This document shows positions 1 to 5,907 of a DNA stretch of 6,760 nt, piece by piece. The notes under the pieces were generated by a model that saw nothing but the letters and a program-made list of their open reading frames with translations, was not told the origin of the DNA and ran no database searches. A program made the position numbers and the translations under genes. Each line of letters starts with the position of its first letter. The stretch's first letter is position 1. The stretch comes from Gammaproteobacteria bacterium (GTDB taxonomy: Bacteria; Pseudomonadota; Gammaproteobacteria; Pseudomonadales; Pseudohongiellaceae). The stretch is taken from assembly GCA_016762975.1 (NCBI GenBank), contig JAESUV010000160.1, positions 4,302 to 11,061 on the forward strand, read 5' to 3'.

Positions 1-1242
1 TTCTATCGCCCTGAGCATCAGATTATCTACCGCGTGATGTCACAGCAGAGTGAGGCTAGTAGTCCTATCGATGTGGTGACATTGGTGGAATCCCTCAATA
101 GCCTGAACGAATTAGCCAATGCTGGCGGTATCGAGTATTTGGGCGAGTTAACAGACAACGCCAGAGGCACAGCGAATATACAGGCCTACGCCGAGATTAT
201 CCGCGAGCGGGCGATCCTGCGTCGCCTGATCAGTGTCGCCAATGGCATAGCTAACAGCGGTTACAACACCGGGGGCAAGAAGGCCGCCGTCGTTTTGGAC
301 GAGGCAGAGCAAGAAGTCTTTAGTATTGCGGATGAGCGACCACAGGATCAGGGTCCCATCCCGATCAATCCTTTGCTCAGCAAGGCCGTGGATAGGATCG
401 ATGAACTCGCAGGCATGGATGGCAGTCTTACGGGCCTGTCCACCGGCTTTACCGACCTTGATGAGATGACCTCGGGCTGGCAAAAATCGGATTTAGTGAT
501 AGTCGCCGGAAGACCATCGATGGGTAAGACGGCATTTGCCATGAACCTGGTTGAGCATGCGGTGATGAACACGGACCAGCCAGTACTGGTCTTTAGTCTC
601 GAGATGCCGGCACAGAGCCTTATTTTTCGTATGCTCTCTTCTATCGGCAAGCTAGATCAGACGAAGCTGCGTAGTGGAAAACTCACTGAAGAAGACTGGC
701 CGAGCTTCAATAAGGCCGTAGCGAAACTCAAAGACCGACCTCTTTTCATCGACGACAGTGCTGCACTGAGTCCGATGGAGATGCGTGCGCGGGCACGTAG
801 AATTGTGCGCGAACATGGCAACCTAGGCATGGTGGTAGTGGACTATTTGCAACTCATGCAGATCAAAGGCTACGGCGACAACCGTGTCGGCGAGATCTCC
901 GAGATATCGCGGTCCTTGAAGTTGATGGCGCGCGAGTTCGAGTGTCCAGTGATAGCGCTCTCACAGCTCAATCGTAGCCTCGAACAACGACCCAACAAAC
1001 GGCCGGTAATGTCGGACCTGCGTGAATCGGGTGCGATCGAGCAGGATGCCGATATCATTTCCTTCATCTATCGAGACGAGGTCTACAACGAGGACTCGCC
1101 GGACAAGGGAGTCGCCGAAGTGATTATTGGTAAGCACCGTAACGGTCCAATCGGCACGGTAAGGTTGAGCTTCGTTGGTAAGTACACCCGTTTTGAGAAT
1201 CATGCCGGGCCGAGGTACGACGACAGTTACACCCATGAATAG
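1..1242 (+). CDS. dnaB: Replicative DNA helicase DnaB, 5' end outside the window
   Basis: DnaB is the hexameric helicase that unwinds DNA at the fork and binds primase. The frame is open from base 1 (FYRPEHQIIYRV), matching E. coli DnaB from about residue 61, so roughly 60 N-terminal residues lie upstream. The GTG at 34 is internal, not a start. Visible residues 1-413 hold the rest of the N-terminal primase-binding domain, the linker, and the RecA-like ATPase domain. Walker A is GRPSMGKT with Lys at visible residue 176; Walker B is VVVDYLQLM with Asp281; the SQLNRSLEQR DNA-binding segment follows; KHRNG (378-382) carries the arginine finger. The C-terminus (AGPRYDD) resembles E. coli with a short extra tail. 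No intein interrupts Walker A, a common intein site in DnaB. The stop lies 26 bases before alr, the usual gammaproteobacterial neighbour, so co-transcription is likely (inference). Confidence 0.98.
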   Translation, partial: FYRPEHQIIYRVMSQQSEASSPIDVVTLVESLNSLNELANAGGIEYLGELTDNARGTANIQAYAEIIRERAILRRLISVANGIANSGYNTGGKKAAVVLDEAEQEVFSIADERPQDQGPIPINPLLSKAVDRIDELAGMDGSLTGLSTGFTDLDEMTSGWQKSDLVIVAGRPSMGKTAFAMNLVEHAVMNTDQPVLVFSLEMPAQSLIFRMLSSIGKLDQTKLRSGKLTEEDWPSFNKAVAKLKDRPLFIDDSAALSPMEMRARARRIVREHGNLGMVVVDYLQLMQIKGYGDNRVGEISEISRSLKLMAREFECPVIALSQLNRSLEQRPNKRPVMSDLRESGAIEQDADIISFIYRDEVYNEDSPDKGVAEVIIGKHRNGPIGTVRLSFVGKYTRFENHAGPRYDDSYTHE

Positions 1243-1268
1243 CCACGTCGCTATTGTCTGGACCTAAC

Positions 1269-2420
1269 ATGATTGATTTCGCACCAAGAGCTTGGGCTAC
1301 GATCGATCTACGTGCGCTCAAGAAGAACCTCTCACAAGTAAGTGTTCATTGCCCGGAATCACAGATAGTTCCTGTGATTAAGGCGAATGCCTATGGCCAT
1401 GGTGTTGAACAAGTGGCATTAGCGCTGGAGTCGATGAGCAGACATTTTGCTGCTTTTGCTGTGGCATCATTAGAAGAAGCCATGGAACTGCGTACCTTTG
1501 GCATCAGTACCCCAATTCTCCTCCTATCTGGATTTCGAAACAAAGTGGAAATGGATTATTGTCTCAATCACAAGATTGAGCCGGTGATTCACTCAATGCA
1601 CCAGTTTGAGGAGATTGATAAATTTTTGCAGACGAAAGTACTCTCAGGTATTGGCAGAGTCTGGGTGAAATTCAATAGCGGCATGAATCGACTCGGACTC
1701 AACAAAGAACAAGCCTTGCGAGTCTATGCAGACTTGCATAGGCATCCAGAGACGGAGGTCGTTCTGATGTCTCATCTTGCCTGCGCTGATGATCTTGAGA
1801 GTCAGTCCGCTGTGGAATTTACACAGCGACAGATAGCGGAATTTGACTCGCTCAAACAGCAGATCGCAAACTCGACGCAGGGGCCGGTGCAATCTAGCCT
1901 CGCCGCTTCGGCTGGCATTTTGGCACTACCCCAAGCGAGTCATCAATTCGTGCGACCGGGGTTCATGCTGTATGGAGGTTCGCCTTTTGCGAGTCGCACG
2001 GCCGAGGAGAGTGGTCTGTTGCCGGTTATGACGCTTCGCGCGAAGATCATCAGCATCAACAATGTTGAAGCTGGCGGCACTATCGGTTACGGCGCGACCC
2101 ACCGTTGTAAACAAGCTACGCGAGTAGGGATCGTCTCCATAGGTTACGCAGATGGCTATCCACGCTCTGCAAAGAATGGCACGCCAGTTCTGGTCAATTC
2201 TGGGCAAGGGCCACGACGCGTTGGCCTATTAGGCCGAGTGTCTATGGACATGATTGCGATCGATCTGACTGGGCTCGATACTGTAAAGGTAGACGATGAC
2301 GTAGTGCTATGGGGGGACGGGCTTCCAGCGGATGAAGTAGCCCATCACGCCGATACAATCGCTTACGAATTGTTTTGCAAAGTCACCAAGCGGGTTAAGT
2401 TTGTCTATACTGCTAGATGA
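1269..2420 (+). CDS. alr: Alanine racemase, PLP-dependent
   Basis: The enzyme interconverts L- and D-alanine in the cytoplasm and supplies D-Ala for peptidoglycan. From the ATG at 1269 it has 383 residues, slightly longer than E. coli Alr (about 359). The N-terminal TIM barrel carries the PLP-binding signature VIKANAYGHG, with the Schiff-base lysine at Lys38. The segment RPGFMLYGGSP is the conserved barrel end. The second catalytic base is Tyr274 in IGYGATH, followed by GYADGYPR and GRVSMDM in the C-terminal beta domain. A TTG at 1254 in frame would add five residues, but ATG is preferred because family N-termini begin close to the (R/A)xWAxIDLxAL segment. Neither start has a clear Shine-Dalgarno. 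The gene lies 26 bases after dnaB and 76 before radA. Both catalytic residues are present, so it should be active. alr and dadX cannot be told apart by sequence here; the dnaB neighbour favours alr. Confidence 0.97.
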   Translation: MIDFAPRAWATIDLRALKKNLSQVSVHCPESQIVPVIKANAYGHGVEQVALALESMSRHFAAFAVASLEEAMELRTFGISTPILLLSGFRNKVEMDYCLNHKIEPVIHSMHQFEEIDKFLQTKVLSGIGRVWVKFNSGMNRLGLNKEQALRVYADLHRHPETEVVLMSHLACADDLESQSAVEFTQRQIAEFDSLKQQIANSTQGPVQSSLAASAGILALPQASHQFVRPGFMLYGGSPFASRTAEESGLLPVMTLRAKIISINNVEAGGTIGYGATHRCKQATRVGIVSIGYADGYPRSAKNGTPVLVNSGQGPRRVGLLGRVSMDMIAIDLTGLDTVKVDDDVVLWGDGLPADEVAHHADTIAYELFCKVTKRVKFVYTAR

Positions 2421-2496
2421 CTTGTTATACATTTTGATTACTTTGCTCGTAACTAAATTAACAGCTAAGCAAGCTACAATAAATTGAATACACGGT
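2421..2496 (+). promoter_or_regulatory. alr-radA intergenic spacer with possible weak radA promoter
   Basis: This AT-rich 76-base gap contains TACAAT at 2475-2480, five of six matches to a sigma-70 -10 box, but no good -35 at 16-18 bases. A start point near 2487 would leave a leader of about 10 bases. There is no clear Shine-Dalgarno before the radA ATG. No terminator hairpin follows alr, so radA may also be reached by read-through from dnaB-alr. The promoter call is tentative. Confidence 0.25.
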
Positions 2497-3876
2497 ATGT
2501 CTAAAAACAAAATTGCATTCGTCTGTACAGACTGCGGCACCGAACACGGTCAATGGCAGGGGCAGTGTGCCTCCTGCAAGGCTTGGAATACGCTATCGCA
2601 GATTAACCTAGGCAATAGTGGCAGTACCTCGCCGGTAACGAAGGTCGATTTCCGTAAGCAGGGTTACTCCGGCGATAAATCCAATGTGCAGAATCTCTCC
2701 GACATAGACCTAGAAGCCCTCCCTCGTTTTAGCAGTACTATCGGTGAGATGGATCGTGTTCTTGGCGGTGGTCTAGTGCCGGGATCGGCTATTCTGATCG
2801 GTGGCAATCCGGGTGCTGGCAAGAGTACGCTTTTACTGCAAATAATGTGTTTGTTAGCAGACTCCGGAAAACCGGCGCTGTACGTCACTGGAGAGGAATC
2901 CTTGCAACAGGTTGGTATGCGCGCGAAGCGATTAAATCTGCCTGAGAAGAATCTAAAGATGTTGGCAGAGACCAATGTTGAACAAATCTGTAAGGCGGCG
3001 CAGGAGCATCAGCCACAGCTGTTGGTTGTTGATTCTATCCAAGTTATGCACAGTGGTGATGTGGCGTCTGCACCAGGCAGTGTCTCTCAGGTGCGCGAGT
3101 GCGCTGCCTACCTGATTCAGTATGCGAAGCAGACCAACACGGTTTTATTTCTAGTGGGGCACGTGACAAAGGACGGCAATCTGGCAGGCCCCAAAGTGCT
3201 GGAGCATATGATCGATTGTTTCATCATGTTGGAGGGCGGCAATGACAGCAAGTATCGTGTCTTGCGTGGGCAGAAAAATCGCTTCGGGGCGGTCAACGAA
3301 TTAGGCGTGTTTGCCATGACGGAAACCGGCCTCAAAGAAGTGAAAAATCCTTCTGCGATATTCCTGGCGCGAACCGAGGAAGACGCACCCGGCTCGATCG
3401 TCATGGTGTTGTGGGAGGGCACGCGCCCTCTACTGATTGAGATACAGGCACTCGTAGATGGCAGTCAATTGGGCAATCCGCGTAGAGTGACGGTTGGCCT
3501 AGAACAGAATCGCCTAGCCATGCTGCTCGCGGTGTTGCACCGTCATGGCGGATTGTATATGGCGGATCAAGATGTATTCGTCAATGTGGTAGGTGGGGTC
3601 AAGGTGACCGAGACAAGCGCCGACCTAGCATTGTTGCTCGCGATCGTATCCAGCTTTCAGGATAAACCCTTGCCTAGAGATCTGGTCGTGTTCGGTGAGG
3701 TGGGTTTGGCGGGCGAGATTCGGCCTGTGCCAGGCGGGCAGGAGCGATTACAGGAGGCGGCCAAGCTTGGTTTTACTCGGGCTATCGTACCGAAATCGAA
3801 TGTACCAAAGAAAAAAATCCCAGGGATTGAGGTAATCGGCGTCAGCAAGATAACTCAGGCCCTTGAGGCGATCTAG
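2497..3876 (+). CDS. radA: DNA repair and recombination ATPase RadA (Sms)
   Basis: RadA is a RecA-like, DnaB-related ATPase that drives branch migration of recombination intermediates and assists RecA in repair. It has 459 residues, essentially E. coli length (460). An N-terminal zinc finger has Cys10, Cys13, Cys24 and Cys27 (CTDC and CASC, followed by KAWNTL). Walker A is GGNPGAGKST with Lys109; Walker B is the LLVVDS segment. The RadA-specific KNRFG motif is intact at 260-264. The C-terminal Lon-like domain (about 283-459) includes VTVGLEQNRLAMLLAVL, VNVVGGVKVTETSADLALLL and FGEVGLAGEIRPV. All diagnostic elements are present, so a functional protein is expected. The ATG at 2497 puts the zinc finger at the usual distance from the start. 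It follows alr in the same direction. In many gammaproteobacteria a PilZ-domain gene comes next; none is seen here. Confidence 0.98.
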   Translation: MSKNKIAFVCTDCGTEHGQWQGQCASCKAWNTLSQINLGNSGSTSPVTKVDFRKQGYSGDKSNVQNLSDIDLEALPRFSSTIGEMDRVLGGGLVPGSAILIGGNPGAGKSTLLLQIMCLLADSGKPALYVTGEESLQQVGMRAKRLNLPEKNLKMLAETNVEQICKAAQEHQPQLLVVDSIQVMHSGDVASAPGSVSQVRECAAYLIQYAKQTNTVLFLVGHVTKDGNLAGPKVLEHMIDCFIMLEGGNDSKYRVLRGQKNRFGAVNELGVFAMTETGLKEVKNPSAIFLARTEEDAPGSIVMVLWEGTRPLLIEIQALVDGSQLGNPRRVTVGLEQNRLAMLLAVLHRHGGLYMADQDVFVNVVGGVKVTETSADLALLLAIVSSFQDKPLPRDLVVFGEVGLAGEIRPVPGGQERLQEAAKLGFTRAIVPKSNVPKKKIPGIEVIGVSKITQALEAI

Positions 3877-3898
3877 CAACTCTCCTAACAACCAGTGA

Positions 3899-3909
3899 GC
3901 CCTTCGGGC
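3899..3909. repeat. Small GC-rich hairpin 22 bases after radA
   Basis: GCCC, a TTC loop, then GGGC form a perfect 4-bp stem just beyond the radA stop. There is no T-run after it on the + strand, so it does not qualify as a standard Rho-independent terminator. It might stabilise the 3' end of the radA transcript, but the stem is too short to claim a function. Confidence 0.35.
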
Positions 3910-3959
3910 CGCGCTATAACGGTGTGGTCTGCGCGGCTGATGCAATTTTGATTCCTAAT

Positions 3960-4003
3960 TTGGCTTGCGCCAAACTCCTCACCCTTTCGGGAAGCCATTG
4001 GCG
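3960..4003. repeat. Nested or alternative hairpin segment
   Basis: TTGGC (3960-3964) can pair with GCCAA (3969-3973) across a four-base loop. Alternatively CGCCAA (3968-3973) can pair with TTGGCG (3998-4003), enclosing an inner CCC-TTTC-GGG stem (3982-3991). The two folds are mutually exclusive because they share GCCAA. No T-run follows on the + strand. No known riboswitch or RNA family is recognised. The pairing is seen directly; any function is unknown. Confidence 0.4.
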
Positions 4004-4168
4004 TCTGCGGAGCTTTGATCCTTGCGAACTCTCGACCAACTGGTTCGAAGATTTTTAGACAAACATCACACCCTTTATAAATCAATGACTTGCGGCCTTG
4101 GTCAGCCTCCAATATTAGTCTAACTGAGCCTAGATTAGCCTGAATGAGTACATTTCTTACTACATCCA

Positions 4169-4199
4169 TACTGTGTATTTATCGAGACTAATCACAGTA
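4169..4199. repeat. 7-bp inverted repeat, possible operator or stem-loop
   Basis: TACTGTG (4169-4175) and CACAGTA (4193-4199) are exact reverse complements 17 bases apart. Allowing one bulged T, ATT/AAT adds three more pairs inside. The spacing does not fit a CRP site (TGTGA-N6-TCACA), and no T-run follows on either strand. It lies about 115 bases upstream of the probable amidohydrolase start and could be a regulator binding site or an RNA stem. Nothing else in the sequence decides between these. Confidence 0.35.
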
Positions 4200-4302
4200 A
4201 GGTTATGTCTGCTGACGACCCAAAGCCGAGCATAATCCACGTCCATTATTCGAAGAAATTCAGCAGATCAACTGATATCATGAAATTCTATATGACCAAC
4301 TT

Positions 4303-4308
4303 GAGAAG
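4303..4308 (+). promoter_or_regulatory. Candidate ribosome binding site for the amidohydrolase
   Basis: GAGAAG lies 6 bases before CTG 4315 and 9 bases before ATA 4318, the two codons that would start the reading frame just ahead of a signal-peptide-like segment. It is only a partial match to the Shine-Dalgarno consensus. It supports translation beginning here rather than at GTG 4414, in front of which no such purine run is found. Confidence 0.35.
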
Positions 4309-4314
4309 AATACT

Positions 4315-4386
4315 CTGATAATCAAGCTCAATGTTTCAAGGTTATTTTTCCTACCCCTGTTTCTCTTTGGGCTGCATAGTACCGCC
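4315..4386 (+). other. Predicted Sec signal peptide of the amidohydrolase
   Basis: Translated from CTG 4315, the first 24 residues form a classic tripartite signal: Lys4 and Arg9 in the n-region, a hydrophobic core LFFLPLFLFGL (10-20), then HSTA with small residues at -3 and -1 (Ser22, Ala24), giving probable cleavage after Ala24. The mature protein would begin SPQSLLIQN. There is no cysteine at +1, so it is not a lipoprotein. The enzyme would therefore act in the periplasm or outside the cell. Confidence 0.6.
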
Positions 4387-5724
4387 TCTCCGCAAAGTCT
4401 ATTAATACAAAACGTGAATATCATAGACGCAACTGGTGCTGAGATTCAGCTTAGCCGGGACGTACTAGTAGTTGATATTAAAATACAAAGTATCTCGAAC
4501 TCAGGAGAGCTTGAAGTTCCTGAGGATGCGACCATTGTTGATGCAACTGACCTTTATCTTATCCCTGGACTTTGGGATATGCATGCACATGCTAAAGACA
4601 CTGAATACCTCCCGCTCTATATTGCAAATGGTGTTACCGGAACGCGCCAAATGGCCGGCGAGGACATACATTATACTTGGAGGGAAAGAGAGAATTCCAA
4701 GGAATTCATAGGGCCAAAATCTGTTATTGCCAGCCCACTATTAGATGGCGATTCTGGAGCAGGTCAATCTTCAATAGTTGTCACAAACGAGGAAGAAGCA
4801 CGAAACCTAGTGAGACAGTACTACCAAAAAGGTGCTGACCTGATTAAAGTATATTCAAATTTAAGTCGTGAAAACTACTTCGCAATAGCCGATGAGTCAA
4901 ATAAACTCGGTATTCCATTCGCAGGTCATGTCCCGAATGATGTACTTTTTTCGGAAGCTGCTGACGCAGGGCAATCGAGTATTGAGCATATGCTAGGTAT
5001 TGACCTCGCGACATCAGATACGTTTACCGAGTTTATGGAAACCTATCGAGATAAGGAGCAGAATTCCAAAGATGGCATTGAGAATCAACAATTAATCTAT
5101 GAAGGACATAATGGTGACACTGCCTCGAAACTATTTGCCAGTCTCGCCAGCAACGGGACTTGGCTAACACCTACACTAACTGCTCATCGAAGTTTAGTAT
5201 TCATAGATGAGAGAATTGAAATCGAAAAGGAAGAGTTCAGCTATCTCCCTTTTGACCGGTTTAGTGCATGGAATTCGTTAGCCGATCAATATAGAAACAC
5301 CCGTTCCGTTGATACCGTTATCATGTTGGAACGTCAGTATGAATCCTATAAAAAACTAGTAGGAGATATGCATAGAGCAGGTGTAAAAATCATTGCTGGA
5401 ACAGATAGCGGACAAGGATACTGCGTTATAGGTTTTTGTTTGCATGAGGAGTTAAAACTATTGGTTGAATCGGGATTATCGCCTATGGCTGCTTTGCAAT
5501 CAGCAACGATAAATGCTGCTGAGTTATCGGGAAAGTTGCAAGATTTTGGCACGATTGAGGAAGGGAAGAGAGCTGATTTAGTACTACTACAAGCCAACCC
5601 GTTGGATGATATTCGTAATACAAAAACTATTTCTGCGGTCGTGCTGAATGGAACCTTGTATGACAGGAATGCTCTAGATGCATTATTGTACGAGGTAAAG
5701 CAGTTGCCTGCGAACTATCGCTAG
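4315..5724 (+). CDS. Probable exported metal-dependent amidohydrolase, start codon uncertain
   Basis: This belongs to the amidohydrolase superfamily (imidazolonepropionase/Xaa-Pro dipeptidase-like branch), zinc-type enzymes cutting amide or cyclic C-N bonds; the substrate cannot be predicted. Counting from CTG 4315 (469 residues), the likely metal-site residues are His90 and His92 (GLWDMHAHA), Lys178 (DLIKVY), His205 (AGHVPND), His225 (SIEHM) and Asp364 (AGTDSG). The C-terminal GTIEEGKRADLVLL segment and the following beta strands are typical. The first standard start is GTG 4414, but that lies inside the conserved first beta strand (LLIQNVNIIDATG). Upstream codons in frame encode a signal peptide back to about 4315, with a stop at 4273. 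So either CTG 4315 or ATA 4318 is used, or a base has been lost and the gene is impaired. It is AT-richer than its neighbours (hand count 38% GC at 4861-4920 versus 58% at 781-840), suggesting transfer. No partner gene is seen. Confidence 0.85.
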   Translation: MIIKLNVSRLFFLPLFLFGLHSTASPQSLLIQNVNIIDATGAEIQLSRDVLVVDIKIQSISNSGELEVPEDATIVDATDLYLIPGLWDMHAHAKDTEYLPLYIANGVTGTRQMAGEDIHYTWRERENSKEFIGPKSVIASPLLDGDSGAGQSSIVVTNEEEARNLVRQYYQKGADLIKVYSNLSRENYFAIADESNKLGIPFAGHVPNDVLFSEAADAGQSSIEHMLGIDLATSDTFTEFMETYRDKEQNSKDGIENQQLIYEGHNGDTASKLFASLASNGTWLTPTLTAHRSLVFIDERIEIEKEEFSYLPFDRFSAWNSLADQYRNTRSVDTVIMLERQYESYKKLVGDMHRAGVKIIAGTDSGQGYCVIGFCLHEELKLLVESGLSPMAALQSATINAAELSGKLQDFGTIEEGKRADLVLLQANPLDDIRNTKTISAVVLNGTLYDRNALDALLYEVKQLPANYR

Positions 5725-5788
5725 GGAGTTAGCCAATATTTGGTTATTTGATGCCTGCTTTTGGCACCCAAATAAATGGGGTCAGAGT
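5725..5788. other. Spacer before the IS, ending in TGGGGTCAGAGT
   Basis: This short AT-rich gap after the hydrolase holds weak inverted repeats (GCCAA with TTGGC; ACCC 5766-5769 with GGGT 5779-5782) but no terminator T-run. It ends with TGGGGTCAGAGT, which with the following C resembles the TGGGGTCAGAGTC boundary motif I recall flanking IS200/TnpA_REP-type elements in environmental genomes. That link is from memory and unverified. If an IS10-type 9-bp target duplication exists, its left copy would be GGTCAGAGT (5780-5788). Confidence 0.35.
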
Positions 5789-5808
5789 CTGAGATATCCC
5801 CAGAAAAT
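5789..5808 (+). repeat. Left terminal inverted repeat of the IS (outer end)
   Basis: CTGAGATATCCCC matches the IS10 terminus CTGAGAGATCCCC at 12 of 13 positions, as I recall that sequence. The partner repeat lies beyond the window, so the inner limit is arbitrary. The tip overlaps a small palindrome, TCAGA-G-TCTGA (5782-5792), formed half by flank and half by the element. Confidence 0.7.
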
Positions 5809-5843
5809 ATCTAGAAGTATTAACGAGTTAAGCTAACTAAAGT

Positions 5844-5907
5844 GCATACATGACACGATAAAACTCTCCAACAGGCGACCAAACCTTCGGAGACGTGCCA
5901 TGTATGC
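5844..5907 (+). promoter_or_regulatory. Hairpin burying the transposase ribosome binding site and start codon
   Basis: Bases 5844-5857 (GCATACATGACACG) and 5894-5907 (CGTGCCATGTATGC) are reverse complements at 13 of 14 positions. The transposase ATG (5900-5902) lies in the second arm. Inside the loop, TCTCC (5865-5869) can pair with GGAGA (5889-5893), which contains the Shine-Dalgarno GGAG seven bases before the ATG. An RNA entering from outside would fold both away. An RNA started by the element's own promoter inside or after the first arm would not. IS10 has such a structure with different bases (CACATCTTGT/ACAAGATGTG). The pairing is seen; the role is inferred from IS10. Confidence 0.65.

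Larger units (their letters stand above)
3877..4314. other. Non-coding spacer with several inverted repeats, no convincing gene
   Basis: About 440 bases separate radA from the amidohydrolase. Each reading frame gives only short, unconvincing ORFs. The longest, on the minus strand (3885-4169, 94 codons), has no ribosome binding site and no recognisable motif. The stretch holds a GCCC-TTC-GGGC hairpin just after radA, a larger hairpin-forming segment around 3960-4003, and a 7-bp inverted repeat at 4169-4199. It looks like degenerate accessory DNA at the edge of the conserved block rather than a single regulatory leader. That reading is inference. Confidence 0.6.

Noticed and set aside
1..1242. 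Intein or other insertion in dnaB
   Set aside because: The protein reads through Walker A, Walker B and the C-terminal motifs at the E. coli spacing with no extra segment.
1254..1268. TTG 1254 as the alr start
   Set aside because: It adds only five residues, has no ribosome binding site, and ATG 1269 fits the family N-terminus.
3886..3930. Integron attC-like site (CCTAACAACCAG followed by a hairpin)
   Set aside because: The left part resembles an attC core (RYYYAAC), but no matching GTTRRRY partner follows at a suitable distance, and no integrase is seen.
4022..4060. Possible tRNA T-arm (GGTTCGAA at about 4041)
   Set aside because: The bases either side of GGTTCGAA do not pair as a T-stem, and no acceptor stem, anticodon arm or other tRNA parts are present.
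3885..4169. Minus-strand ORF of 94 codons between radA and the amidohydrolase
   Set aside because: No Shine-Dalgarno, no motif I recognise, and it runs through hairpin sequences to end within 10 bases of the radA stop. A low-GC spacer can hold such an ORF by chance. It could be a decayed fragment, but I cannot support a gene.
4205..4318. Small + strand ORF of 37 codons (MSADDPKPS..., ending MTNLRRIL) ahead of the hydrolase
   Set aside because: Poor ribosome binding site and no recognisable content. Its end may simply be the displaced N-terminus of the hydrolase, so it is treated under that start problem rather than as a gene.
4310..4322. Programmed frameshift joining ATG 4292 to the amidohydrolase frame
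   Set aside because: A -1 shift would be needed, but there is no slippery heptamer and no clear downstream pseudoknot. A lost base or an unusual start codon is simpler.
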